The position numbers and the translations under genes were made by a program. Positions 50,861 through 63,845 of a DNA stretch of 64,000 bases are shown here, in pieces. Origin of the DNA: Haliclystus octoradiatus (Eukaryota > Cnidaria > Staurozoa > Stauromedusae > Haliclystidae); contig OU744446.1 of the NCBI GenBank assembly GCA_916610825.1, forward strand, positions 34,329,436 through 34,393,435, written 5' to 3'. Within the stretch, counting starts at the first letter, position 1. Every line of letters begins with the position of its first letter. The notes beneath the pieces were generated by a model. It was given only the letters and a program-made list of their open reading frames with translations. It had not been told where the DNA came from and searched no databases.

Positions 50861-52960
50861 AACTTGATAGGTCTTTCAAATGAGAACGAGGCGGGCTGAT
50901 GACATGATATCACTCTATATGGCTCTCATACATATGTATCGGATACAATTAAAAGGATTTCGTTCAAATATATAACGTTTTTATTCAGATACAGCCGTTT
51001 AAGTTGATGTGGGGGGTATTAAATAGGATTTTCAAAATGCCGGTTTTCACTTTGTCCAACTTGCAGGTCTCTCAAATGAGCACGAGGCCAGCACATCATC
51101 CGTTATCGCTAGATATAGTTCTTAGATATATATCGAATTTAATTCAAAATGTTTCATTGTTATACATCTTATCTATGTTTAGATACAGTCATTCAAGTTG
51201 TGATCTAGTTAGAATTTTAGGGGTTTTCAAAATGCCAATTTTTGACTTTCTCCAACTTGTAGGTCTTGTACCATCCGAATGTATTTTTGGCGTTTGCCAT
51301 TGGGAGTAGGCTCCGAAACTGATCTTTCGTTTGTTCATCCATTTCTGGCATTTCGATTCTTTAATGATTATTGTATTTCCAATTAGACTGAATGGCATAC
51401 CCTTTTTCTATGATTCTGTGTGACATTTTCAAAATTATAAGATTTTCAGGACTTCATGGGTACCAAATCGTTCCTCTTATCAATCAATCAACATTATATT
51501 CATCGAATTACAAACATACTTTTTATATATTTTACAGCTCCATGTACATGTATATTGTATTATTGAATGTTCTTGTATTAATTCATTATCAATTTCCACT
51601 TACGTATGTATCAACCCAGTAGCCCATATTTGCATAAGCATTGATGACACCAAATATATTATTTTAACTTGACTTTGTGACGAATTGATCTATCACAAAT
51701 CAAAATCTTCTTGTATATTAACCATAATGCACCTTTATGTATGCTTGGAATAAATATCAAAACGCTGGTATATGAATGAACCAACAATTATATGTAGAAA
51801 TTTTCCATATACTTGATACATTTGTGTTGAACAATATCTAGTGATATCTAATAATGTGCTGACCTCCTTCTTATTTGAGAGACCTACAAGTTGGACAAAG
51901 TGAAGTCCGGCATTTTGAATACCCCTTAATCAACTTAAACAGCTGTATCTGAACAAAAACGTGATATATTTTCATGAAATCCTTCTACATGTATCCAATA
52001 CACATGTAAGAGCCATATAGAGCGATAGAAGTCATCAGCACACCTTCTTTTCATTTGAGAGACCTACAATTAGTTGAAGAAGTGAAAAAGTGTCATTTTG
52101 AAAACCATAATTACCCCCAATATCAACTCAAATGGCTGTATCTGAATAAATGCAGGATTAGTTCTCATAAAATCTTTTTAATTATATCCAATACACATCA
52201 TGTAAGAGCCATATAGAGCATAGATTATAGAATATTCTATAATCTATGTATAGAGCGAGAAGGTCGCGTATGGATGGCCCTCATTCGTACTGACTACCTG
52301 GGACACGAAAGTAGGGCGACAAGATTATAATTATACACTATTGTAACTTGGGTAACATTAATTTGTTTAAATGATTGTATCAAGTCGGAAGAATATGGGC
52401 AATGAATGGACATTTGAATACGCTATCGTCGTTGTGATTTTATATGAATACATAAATTGATGTAATGATTTGTAAATAAATGCATACACAATTTGATTGG
52501 AGAGACTTTATATAAATAATTGCAGAATGTGAAAAATCTGTTTTTTTTTGTTGATAATCTCGAAATAACCCCTCTCTGAGCCCCCTCTGTCAACTTTGAT
52601 TGCTACAATTGTTAAATATTGACTGGATAATTTTCATCTACTTTCCTCAATTAAATTCGATACATTTCTTAGAACCATATCTAATGATAAATTGTGTTCT
52701 GTCTCAATATAATTTTGAGAGACCTACAAGTTGGAGAAATTTAAAAACTGGCTTTTTCGAAATATCGAACTAACCCCCCTCTCTTATAGCCCATCTGTCA
52801 ACCTCAATGGCTATAATATTTATTGTTATCTAAATTTTATTCAATATTTGTCTGAGAACAATATCTAGTTGTACCTAGTGCTCTGGGTATCTCTATATAA
52901 TTCGAGAGACCGAATAGTTACAGAAAGGGTAGGTATAAACCGGCTTTTTCAAAATCTGTA
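50861..52960. repeat. Inverted, diverged units in the foldback element
   Basis: Units with TCCAACTTGTAGGTCT(CTCAAATGA) run forward near 50860-51260. The complementary form GAGAGACCTACAAGTTGGA runs near 51880, 52060, 52725 and 52905. The flanking ATATGGCTCT / AGAGCCATATAGAG also switches orientation, so the block is an old, imperfect palindrome of higher-order repeats. Confidence 0.7.
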
Positions 52961-53330
52961 AAATCGAACTTCGAAGTTCTGTCCGCTTCAACTGTGGCTT
53001 CAACGAAGACCGAGGCTGACGCAATTACTGTGTACTTTGTACCACAGCTGATCACGGCGCCGAATTTAGATGACCGCGTGGTAAACACAAGGATTTACGC
53101 CGTTTTGAAAATATGTAAGTTTTTGCTTTTTAACTTGGAAAATCAAGTCATAACACGATAATTTGGATGAAATGTTGTTTAGTTAACAAAACAATTCTAT
53201 ACTATGTAATAATTTATTAATATCTTTAATAAATAAGAATCTCGTTTCGTTTCGTTTCGTTTCGCTTCGTTTCGTTTCGTTTCGTTTCGTTTCGTTTCGT
53301 TTCGCAAACCTTAGTAAGCCATTATGGATG

Positions 53331-53985
53331 CTCATAGATGCGACGTTTTTTCTATAATGTCTGTCAATGGAAACAGCAGTCTATGCACAACAGATTCACC
53401 TTGAATAATTTCGCATCTGTATATATTTTTTGTGATTATTTGAATGGCCTGATATTTACACGAGGAATGTCGTGAAACATAAATGACTCATGAGTATAAT
53501 TCACGACCGCTCCGGTGGTAACCCTTCTATAAATTAAAAAAAACTAACAATTACTCGATTTGTTTACGTATAACCTGGGTTAGTACGTTTCTCCTAAAAA
53601 GCGTCAGATACTTTTAGATGACGAATCAACTTTGAGCTGAACAAATCATGAGCATGCGGAAGTCAATAAAATCACGTGAATATTGTGGCATATTAACGAT
53701 TGTATTAAAAAGATTGGCAATTTAAGCATTTACATTTAAGCACAGTTCTGATATAGCTCTTTTTGTAGTTTCCGCTATATTTTGTTTGTTACTCAAATAA
53801 TTGGTTCATATTAAACTTCCTTTCTTGTTGATGGAAAAACTTTCGTGTTTTCTCGGTATTTTTAGTTGATGAGATTTACTTTCCAGTAAATTCTCTATTT
53901 GTAAACATTCATTTGATAAGTTCTATACATTTATAAACAGAGAAACACCATGTAAAATTTAGGGTTTTTAAACACGCGGGACATG
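53331..53985. other. Spacer between two elements
   Basis: About 650 bp with no gene or repeat that I recognise. The last six bases GACATG (53980-53985) are the left target duplication of the next element. Confidence 0.5.
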
Positions 53986-55986
53986 TATGGTGGCCCATCG
54001 TTGCCATAGCGTTTTTTTTTGAAAAAATTTTTATGCCATGGCCCATTGTTGCCATAGTAGAAAAAATTTTACCACGTGGCCCATCTTGCCATAGTCTAAT
54101 ATTTTTAAATGATGGCCCATCGTTGCCATAGCAAAAAATAATTTACCACGTGGCCCATCGTTGCCATAGTCTAATATTTTTAAATGATGGCCCATCGTTG
54201 CCATAGCAAAAAAAATTTTACCACGTGGCCCATTGTTGCCATAGTATAATCTTTTTAAATGATGGCCCATCGTTGCCATAGTAAATTGTTTTACTTTTTC
54301 ATAAAATTTTATTTTCCGAAATCTTATTTTATAGCCATTGGATATAGCAATATTTATATATATATGACAATATAGCCAATAATAATATATTCTACAATGT
54401 TGCAAACAACTCGAAAAATGAGACAGAAACAGATTAAAGGCCCAGAATTCCATTGATAGTTGGGAGAATAGCTAATAGACAGTCAACATTTTTTGTTAGA
54501 TTAGCATCAAATAGTCAATTAGCGTCTATAAATTTTTGATAGAATCTGCAGATATCCATACCTATTTAAATACTTGCAACTATTTCAACAGGTGGGATAT
54601 TAAAATTATCAACAATATTATTAATAAAATTGAAACCGATAGCCCAAGAGGTAGGCCAAGCGGAAAACACACATCTTTGAAATTGATATTTATGTCGACC
54701 ATGTTACATTTTTAGTTGCGCGTCTATACTATAGGGCAAACTAGCTGTGGGTGTAGAGGCAATACAGTTAATGGCTGTTAACCCGCTAAGCTCTCAATAT
54801 TGTATAGGCTAGAATCCACATTGTTGCTCAGAATATTGGTTCTATTTTCTAGTTATGCTATAGTTGTATAGGCTAGAATCCACATTGTTGCTCAGAATAT
54901 TGGTTCTATTTTCTAGTTATGCTATAGTTGTATAGGCAATGCCACAATGCATGCTGGTATATGGCGGTTCTCGGTCAGCGTGCCTTTGAACAAATAAATT
55001 AATCAAATAAATGAGTGGAAAGTTTTTGCTATGCCAGCGCTCAACGTAGCTAGCTACAACAATTTTTCTTTAACAACTCAACTTATTATCTTAAAATTGA
55101 TATATTGACAACCTTTCGAGCCTGGAGTTCCACCCTACTGTTTTAACAGTCTGTCATAGCTAGACCTAGACCTGTTGAAAAGACATAAGTATATGTGAAT
55201 TATTATTTCCTGTGAAACAATATAATTGATTAATTGTAACTAGACTATTGAAATATTTAGGTTGGACATATCCAAATCCAAACGTGAATTTGCGAATGTA
55301 AGATAATGATGATTGATGACGATGATTTTAGAACTCTCCCGAGAATTATAATTGCATATTATTCTTTGACTCCCGATAATTAGTGATCGTAAGTGTATAA
55401 TCATTTACATTGTATAGCCAAATAAACCATATCATAGCCATAGTCAAATGTAATTACTATACTTCTGTTTAACTTGTACTACACATTCCCATGTTTTTTA
55501 GTTATATTGTAACCATATTACATTACATTAAAGATATGAAATAGTGCTCAATCTCAATGTCAGCATTTGACAGAGCTAAATACAACAGAAGGAATCAAAG
55601 ACAAAACATGCACAACATGGCACAGCGTTTTAAATACAAAAATAACTTAATAATAAACATTTAGTTTATGAAAAAGTAAAACAATTTACTATGGCAACGA
55701 TGGGCCATCATTTAAAAATATTATACTATGGCAACGATGGGCCACGTGGTAAAAATTTTTTTGCTATGGCAACGATGGGCCATCATTTAAAAATATTAGA
55801 CTATGGCAACGATGGGCCACGTGGTAAAATTTTTTTTGCTATGGCAACGATGGGCCATCATTTAAAAATATTAGACTATGGCAACGATGGGCCACGTGGT
55901 AAAAATTTTTTTTACTATGGCAACAATGGGCCATGGCGTAAAAATTTTTTTTAAAAAAATCGCTATGGCAACGATGGGCCACCATA
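53986..55986. mobile_element. Non-autonomous TATGGTGGCCC element A
   Basis: A 2001-bp element with outer ends TATGGTGGCCCATCG and its complement, and a perfect 6-bp target duplication GACATG (53980-53985, 55987-55992). Each arm (about 53986-54290 and 55690-55986) carries eight copies of a motif close to TGGCCCATCGTTGCCATAG, spaced ~30-40 bp apart by A/T-rich linkers. The interior has no gene. Its terminus and duplication length equal those of the integrase/alpha-kinase element at 36867-42785, so that element could supply the recombinase. Confidence 0.88.
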
Positions 55987-55992
55987 GACATG

Positions 55993-56429
55993 TTTCTACA
56001 GCAATATTTCCAAACAATGTAGCCGATCAATTAAATTGCAGGAGTCTTTACATTTTAAGGTTTTACATGCTGCGATAGTTTCTATTTTGTTCTATCTTAG
56101 CCTCACTTTCTCACACGTGATAAATCAGAAAAATGACACGTCCGATCACAATTAGCCCTTGTCTGGCAAAGAAGAACAAAAGACAAGAAACAAATACGGG
56201 ATAAAATGATTTGATTGTTACGCCAATTGTAATTTAATCGATTAGAAAAGAAATCGACAAGTCAGATGATGAACTCCACATTGACCCTATTGTCATGAGG
56301 GTAAATATCGAAGTTTTGTTCTAAACTATTTCAAGAATATTACAGCTGACTCACCTATCGTACCCTGAAGTCATGGTGTATAGTCAATGATTTGTAGAAA
56401 ACATCATTGAATGGAATGGTGATTTGAGG
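55993..56429. other. Spacer between elements A and B
   Basis: About 440 bp of ordinary-looking sequence, including an ACACGTGATAAATCAG-type stretch. No gene is visible. Confidence 0.45.
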
Positions 56430-56435
56430 CTCTAG

Positions 56436-58466
56436 TATGGTGGCCCATTGTTGCCATAGCGTTTTTTTTTAAAAAATTTTTTACGCCATGGCCCATTGTT
56501 GCCATAGTAAAAAAAATTTTACCACGTGGCCTATCGTTGCCATAGTCTAATATTTTTAAAGGATGGCCCATCGTTGCCATAGCAAAAAAAATTTACCACG
56601 TGGCCCATCGTTGCCATAGTCTAATATTTTTAAATGATGGCCCATCGTTGCCATAGCAAAAAAAATTTACCACGTGGCCCATTGTTGCCATAGTATAATA
56701 TTTTTAAATGATGGCCCATCGTTGCCATAGTAAATTGTTTTACTTTTTCATAAACTAAATGTTTATTATTAAGTTATTTTTGTATTTAAAACGCTGTGCC
56801 ATGTTGTGCATGTTTTGTCTTTGATTCCTTCTGTTGTATTTAGCTCTGTCAAATGCTGACATTGAGATTGAGCACTATTTCATATCTTTAATGTAATGTA
56901 ATATGGTTACAATATAACTAAAAAACATGGGAATGTGTAGTACAAGTTAAACAGAAGTATAGTAATTACATTTGACTATGACTATGATATGGTTTATTTG
57001 GCTATACAATGTAAATGATGTATACACTTACGATCACTAATTATCGGGAGTCAAAGAATAATATGTAATTATAATTCTCGGGAGAGTTCTGAAATCATCG
57101 TCATCAATCATCATTATCTTACATTCGCAAATTCACGTTTGGATTTGGATATGTCCAATCTAAATATTTCAATAGTCTAGTTACAATTAATCAATTATAT
57201 TGTTTCACGGGAAATAATAATTCACATATACTTATGTTTTTTCAACAGGTCTAGGTCTAGCTATGACAGACTGTTAAAACAGTAGGGTGAAACTCCAGGC
57301 TCGAAAGGTGGTCAATATATCAATTTTAAGATAATAAGTTAAGTTGTTAAAGAAAAATTGTTGCAGCTAGCTACGTTGAGCGCTGGCATAGCAAAAACTT
57401 TCCATTCATTTATTTGATTCATTTATTTGTTCAAAAGCACGCTGACCGAGAACCGCCATATACCAGCATGCATTGTGGCATTGCCTATACAACTATAGCA
57501 TAACTAGAAAATTACGGCAACGTGGTTTACTTGTAGACATGCTATTAAAACTTTGAAATGCGATCTGATTGTATCGTGTTTAAGCGTGATTTCTGAATGA
57601 TTGTCCTGGATATTGTAATTTGCATCATCAAGTTTTGTTGTTGTTTTTCTATCAATATTCAAAAACCTGTAGCCTACAGGCGAATTACAAAGAACCCTAC
57701 AGTTTCAGTCCCGGTTTCAGCTATATAATGGCCCTAGAATGACATGTGATAACATATACCATATAAATGTCAAATTTGAGGGGTTAACTCTGGAGTAACG
57801 AGACGGTACTTAGTTTGATATCTTTGATTAATCTTCAATAAGGCTAATTTCATTACTTAATTTATTATGAAAGTTTGTAAATTTTTGCTAATGCTATAAT
57901 GCATACTGCTTGAAACAGTTATTATTTGTGGAAAATATTGATGTATTGGCAAGCAGTTGTTGGAGCTATATCCTACTGTTTAACAGTGTGTCAAGTAGCA
58001 ACTTGTGCGAAAAATAAAAACGTCCGAACTCGATCGCTAATGAATCAATAATAAAGTAAAGATTCATTCTGGGCTAGAATTCTGGGCCTTTATGCTGTTT
58101 CTGTCTCATTTTTCGAGTTGTTTGCAACATTGTAGAATATATTATTATTGGCTATATTGTAATATATATATAAATATTGCTATATCCAATGGCTATAAAA
58201 TAAGATTTCGGAAAATAAAATTTTATGAAAAAGTAAAACAATTTACTATGGCAACGATGGGCCATCATTTAAAAATATTATACTATGGCAACAATGGGCC
58301 ACGTGGTAAAAATCTTTTTGCTATGGTAACGATGGGCCATCAATTAAAAATATTAGACTATGGCAACGATGGGCCACGTGGTAAATTTGTTTTACTATGG
58401 CAACAATGGGCCATGGCATAAAAATTTTTTCAAAAAAATACGCTATGGCAACGATGGGCCACCATA
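56436..58466. mobile_element. Non-autonomous TATGGTGGCCC element B (inverted relative to A)
   Basis: A 2031-bp element with the same ends and a perfect 6-bp target duplication CTCTAG (56430-56435, 58467-58472). Eight motif copies lie in the left arm and six in the right. Its interior matches element A in reverse: 58085-58230 mirrors 54300-54445, and 56740-57510 mirrors 54900-55690. About 500 bp near 57515-58070 have no counterpart in A, while A has its own segment near 54450-54780. So A and B are sister copies that differ by internal replacement. Confidence 0.88.
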
Positions 58467-58472
58467 CTCTAG

Positions 58473-61198
58473 AGCCTCAACTCAGCCTCTCTTTATACTA
58501 CCTGAAACATGAATGAGATTGAAGTAACAGCGCTGCAAGCTGCTTGCTCTAGCTGCTTGCTTGCTACTTGCCTGCTTGGCGGGAAACAACAAATATACAA
58601 TACAGTGAGGTATTACTAACATTAAATCGTTTTCGGTCGTCTCCATAGTATCTGAGTATTCATTATTGGTAAGTTTTAATCATGAATTGGCAAGGTAATA
58701 ATTACTCTGAGCCTTGAGTCACGTAGTGTAATTATATGTGAAGTAGCATGATGCATAGAATAGCCTAAATGTAAATAGGCCTATGTATTTGAGGCTCTGG
58801 CTCACTAGGCTAATGACTTATTATAAACAACTTTGCTCCTTACAGCTTCAGCAAGTAATGCTAAACATTGCTGAAAGCTTCTAGAGACATTTATTCGTAA
58901 TTTTAAATATATATTAAATGTCATCATATCTCCATTTTTGACTTTTTTATGCATTATAACATTTTTAACATATTTGCTTTGTTTAGTGAGAAATGCTTTC
59001 AACTGTAATCAGATAATATTGCTAAGGTGACAGGGTCAGACTGCAGAATTTTTAATTTGTATGGCTAGATTATTAATCAAATCATAAATTTAGCGCTGTT
59101 GGAAGCATTGATTTTGTTACTTTTTTGTGTTCTTCTTCAGGATTTTTTTGAAAACGTATAGAAATGTGAGAGATAAAAAATCTTTGGCCAGAAAAGACCT
59201 AGATCAATATTGAAAGATCATACGGCAAATGTTGCAGTCTGGTAGTTAAATTTCTTTGCTATGACCTAGTAATAAATTTAAAATATAGTGTATGGTGTTC
59301 ACTCATCTACTGTAGTGTCAGCAGAAGCTTCAGAAATTGTGTATGATAAGCTGCCAGATTGATGAGTTAGTCACTGAATGTCTACGTCAATTTAGTGATG
59401 TAGATTGCAGTGCTACTCCAGGGCATTCTATTTGTAGGCCTACAAATATGTTGTGATATATGCAATGTGTGCACCAGTTCAATCACTTGGTCGTTCCAAA
59501 CTCTGTATTTTTTTAAATACATTGTTATTGTGTCTTCTCCTAGGATAGTGTCTATTTTCATTCATATACATAAGTCATATGAAACTTGTAGGATCATTAT
59601 CTTAGTATGGATGTATTATCCTAGGGGATTATTATAAAGAGAGTGATAGCGCTACTCATGAGTATATAGGTAATTAAATAGTTGTTGAGTTTTAAATTCA
59701 TTCTACATTTGAATACTAATCATATAACTTGCTGCAGACTTTGAATTTAGTTACACAATTCAAAATAGTAGCTTTAAGACCTTATCCAATTCTAAATTAC
59801 AGCTAAGCCTCTTCTAGTAAGTAAGACCTCTTATTAGACCCCAGATCATTTGCAAATAACCAAGGCATGTGGCAATATTTGACAATGTTTAAACATTTCA
59901 TATAGCGCTGCTGCTTGCTTTGTTGTATGGCTAAACCAAGGCCACTATAGGCTACAATTTTATAAATGTATGATTCATGATACTAATGATTTATGCGTCA
60001 TAAGACACAAGGTAGGTATAAGAAAAATCACGAGCAGTTGTCGTAATTGATTTCCCGTAGGCCTACCGGTAAGCCTTTTGAGTTCTCATTACAACACAAG
60101 TGTTTATATACCCCCATATTGCAGAAGAAAGTATTTAATAATATGAGAAATTCTTGAATTGTCAAACCCTGATTCATTCAAAGCACTGTTCTTGTTTACT
60201 AGAGATACCATTCGTCATAGGCCAATCATGACATTCGTAAGATTAAGGTTTGAATGAAAGTTTCACTAGCTACATTTTATAAAGTCTGATAGAATATATT
60301 TTTATGATATTACAGGCGTTGATGATATTATGGAATAGAAATTTGTTAATATTGAATATTGTAATAGGCATTAGAGAATTAGAAACACCATGATGTTTCT
60401 ATATTAACATTTAGCGAGAAATTTGAATTTATTAGCTATAAGGTCGTATTCTAAAATCACATAAAACCGATGCATTTAATGGTGCAAGGCATTCATTTGA
60501 ACATGCAATGTTGGGACCCTGTTCATTATAGTAGGCCTATTGTGGATTGTATGGCATAGATTTTATTGAAATCAATATATACCCCTCAATTTTCTTGTTG
60601 TTACATGTTTATAAGGGTTAATTGTATTGAAAAAAGTTATTCAGACAAGTTGTTTAATGTTCAGACATATATTTATTGATTCTGTCAGTATAGCCTTAAG
60701 TTACCCTATGTCGTACCCTACAATTCTATTATTTCACAATTCTTAATGTATTGAAATTGACAAAGAGCCTGATATGGTAACAACCTAATAAGTAGGCTTA
60801 AACTAAGTTGTTCAGAAAAATCTGGCCATAAATTGCACACTTGTATATGAACTGCTTTTGCAACTTTGTGATCAATGCGATCTGGTAGGTTGCTTGCAGC
60901 TAATTTTAAAATACAAGAAGAAAAATATTCAAAATTGCAGAGGCAAGCATCAAACTTTCAAATTATTTTATGCAATTCAATGAGAGACAGTACCACATCA
61001 TATACAGCAAACAAAAAAGTGATGGCCTGCGTTGTTATCCTTCCATTAAATCCATTCTCTAAGTAATTTATTTGTAGCTTATAGGGTGTCACGGTTGTCA
61101 TATTTATTTTGACTTACTTACAAGTGTTATCATGTTATCTTACATATAGATTTTATAAAACAGCCATTCAAAGCAGAAGGTAGATAAAGGAATAAAAG
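58473..61198. other. Upstream region of the homeodomain gene
   Basis: About 2.7 kb without a recognisable gene. AT-rich, with a CTGCTTGC-type short repeat near 58540-58580. It may contain the promoter and 5' untranslated sequence of the next gene, but no TATA box is obvious. Confidence 0.45.
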
Positions 61199-63326
61199 AT
61201 GGAAGACAATACAGAAAAGGGTATGTTCATAATCTACATAGCACTAACAGTAATTCTATATGAGGGTTATTTTCAATCTGGTCCCTCTAACAATCATATC
61301 AAGATTTTATGAAAACAATAGCGTGCATTTATGAGAAGTCTAAAACAGAAAATCTGCTTAGTTGTCCTAGGGAATTGAGTTCTTAATTTCAATATCAAAA
61401 GAACCAGCATGTTGCATATTTTCAATTGCATTGATGTTTTCATTCGTCTCTTACAAAAGAAACATCAGCCAATAAATGATTCTTATTCTAAAGCTATAAA
61501 TATTAATCTGTCTGATGTGATTGAAATAAAAATTATGTTTTGTTCAAAAAAATTCCCCAAACAGAAATGTATCTCGCTACAGGAATACAGCTATTTGCCC
61601 TGATATTAGTACATCTGTAATTTTCTACATTTAATATGTGTATGCATTTTTTTAGCAGAAAAAATTTCTTCTGTCTCATACTCAGATGAGCAAAGGTGCA
61701 TCCTTGAAAATGCATATTCAGAGGGTCTGACGTCAACCGGAAAATTAATGCTTCCCCGCATGACTATGCTGGCAAACGATTTATCTTTACCTTTAGGGAA
61801 AGTCAAGGTAAATGTGTAAATATATCATTGATCATTAAGAAGTTCTGTGTGGTCTAATTGATTGTGATACTTATACATATACATATGTAGTAATGTTTTA
61901 TTTAATTAAATGTAGGCCTAAAATTCAAGTTAATTGTTTAATTGTTTGCAGACATGGATTACAAACCGGAACCGAAAAAGACGACGAGACAACCTAGAGT
62001 TTGAAGATAAAGATGTGGAAGGGAAAAGCCTTACTCCTTTCCAGGTTTTTCAGAAGTTGTTTCACAGATCAGGTAAGCTATTTACATATAATCAATTTTC
62101 CGATATCAGATTTTGTCCATTCTAATTAAAATGTTTCATTCTAAAATGAGAACATGATAACATTTAATGCCACACAATAAAACCATTGATGAATTTGTAC
62201 ATCAATTAGTAGTAATAGTAGTGATAGTAAGAAGTTTATTAAAGACATTTAAGCGTACTACAACATTACAGTTAAGGGTTACTAAGAAGGTATGCAAAGA
62301 GACTTATTTACATGATGGTGTTGGTGCTTCTTGAAGTCTATGTGGCAAAATAATAAGATCTGCTAATAACATTGTATTATCAACAGATCATTTTAATTAC
62401 ACATTTACAATTTTCTAATGAGATCCATTTAATTAGAATATATTTTCTGAGCGATTTTGCTGCTCTAAACGTAGGGCATCTTTTTCCAAAATCAGTTCTA
62501 ACATAGTTCTATTTGCAGTTGTGAGAAAATGGCTCAACAAATTTGAATGGTTAGTTAATGAGATATCAGTGATCGGTGATAGAAAACCGACTCTCAACGC
62601 TCAGAGTGACTCTATCCGTTTCCAGGTTCTTTTATAATTTACAAACATGAACTTATTATGTAATTGAATAGCAGTATTTTTCTAAAGAAATAGCATCTTT
62701 CAATTTGTTTCATCTAATAGCCTATAAATAATTTCTAACTTAATTTTGTATTCCTTTTTGGACTGACAGTCATATGATGTATGATATCAAAACGTTTTCA
62801 CCAACCACTACTTTCAGTTTTTCGTCACAAACTAACCTTCATTTCAAATTTGTTTTACTAATTAAAATGCTTCAAAATTAGATTAAAATAAAATCAGGCT
62901 GATTAAATTAGATTTGCCAAGTAAGATGTAATTGTCGCCTTCCAGTACAATCATGCGCCACGTTTTAGGTGTTCCTTATCAGGCGTTTATTTCGCTCAAT
63001 TCATTGTGTATTCCTGGTGAACTGGAAACAGCTGACAATCATTTCAAGATAATGTTATGTTTTAATTTAAATGTATCCATAGATGCCTTGTCAATGGACT
63101 GTATGTCTTCTCTATTCTATATTATTTTAATCAACAGATGCCAACTCCGCTTCCATTTCATTGGCAGAAAGGAATATTGCAACAGGGCATGCTTGGAGGT
63201 TTGCCTCCACAGAAATGAAAAATAAATGCACCGAACTATCTTCTGTTTCAAAGAACACTGTCAATTTATCGGGAGATGGTCTACAAAATCTAATTGACAA
63301 AAAATTGGATAAAATTAGCAAAACGG
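61199..63326 (+). CDS. Divergent homeodomain protein, 5' part
   Basis: Likely a nuclear DNA-binding protein. Exons with GT-AG borders: 61199-61220 (ATG), 61656-61807, 61952-62072, 62519-62625 and about 63138-63326. Residues ~15-72 form a homeodomain-like domain: SYSDEQRCILENAY (helix 1), LMLPRMTMLANDL (helix 2), LGKVKTWITNRNRKRR (recognition helix; Trp and Asn-Arg kept, but Ile replaces the usual Phe). The rest (FQVFQKLFHRSG, RKWLNKFEWLVNEI) is unknown to me. The exon 4 donor is uncertain: GTTCTT at 62626 leads to a different frame of exon 5, which ends at a TGA, while an earlier GTGATA donor keeps the long lysine-rich frame open to 63326. The gene may continue past the window. Not assigned to a known homeobox class. 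Confidence 0.62.
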
Positions 63327-63508
63327 TAGGAGTGAAAATTTTATTTTATTTTAACCAGCAGTAATCATTTATTATGTTGCTCTTTGCATGTGATTTGCAT
63401 AATAATAACATGATTAGATCACAGACAATGTTTGCAGACAAAAAACCATCATTACAATAACCATGACAAGTGACATAAGAAATTTTTTAATCAATTTTAA
63501 TTGTAATA

Positions 63509-63693
63509 CAGTGTAACCCGCTTAAGTGCAATTCGGATAAGTGAAATTGCCGCTTATCTGCAACCTGAATCTGAATTCCTATAAACTATTTTCTGGTCAA
63601 ATGTTTGTTAATCAATTTTGGATAAGTGCAAATTCGGATAAATGCAACTGAAATCGTTGGCAATTCTTACTTTCATTTAAGCGGGTTACTCAG
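63509..63693. mobile_element. Tigger/pogo-like MITE, family 3
   Basis: The ends CAGTGTAACCCGCTTAAGTG and CATTTAAGCGGGTTACTCAG are inverted repeats with TA flanks. Inside, GATAAGTGAAATTGC and GGATAAGTGCAAATTCGG repeat. Typical of short Tigger derivatives. Confidence 0.75.
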
Positions 63694-63711
63694 TATTGTA
63701 AAATGTAGGTG

Positions 63712-63845
63712 AACATGTGTGCAATGGTAGCACAGTGCAGAGTGTCTGCACGATGTAAGGGATACTGGTTTAGATTTCTGGTCAGTACGCACATGTTCTT
63801 TGTAACCATCTGTAAATTTCTCATGTACCTACCTAATTAAACAAG
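63712..63845 (+). repeat. Possible tRNA-derived SINE
   Basis: TGGTAGCACAGTGCAGAGTG resembles a box A and GGTTTAGATTTC a diverged box B, about 45 bp apart, followed by an A/T-rich tail. The evidence is weak. Confidence 0.35.

Larger units (their letters stand above)
48398..53319. mobile_element. Foldback / Mutator-like non-autonomous element
   Basis: A 4922-bp element bounded by inverted repeats GCTTACTAAGGTTTGCG / CGCAAACCTTAGTAAGC. The repeats continue inward as an (ACGAA)n array (48413-48445; inverted at about 53239-53305) and then ~45 bp of AT-rich sequence. It is flanked by an 11-bp direct duplication CATTATGGATG (48387-48397, 53320-53330). A duplication of this length suggests the Mutator group. 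No transposase was found. The interior holds a ~200-bp satellite (49270-50860) and, from 50860 to 52960, inverted copies of a unit with GAGAGACCTACAAGTTGGA and AGCCATATAGAG. Confidence 0.78.

Noticed and set aside
48413-53305. CRISPR-like spacing of repeats
   Set aside because: The units are 200 bp long and contiguous, in an animal genome; this is satellite DNA.
54031-58421. Frames encoding repeated MATMGHH / YGNDGPRG units
   Set aside because: They are translations of the repeated TGGCCCATCGTTGCCAT motif in transposon arms, present in both orientations and without gene context.
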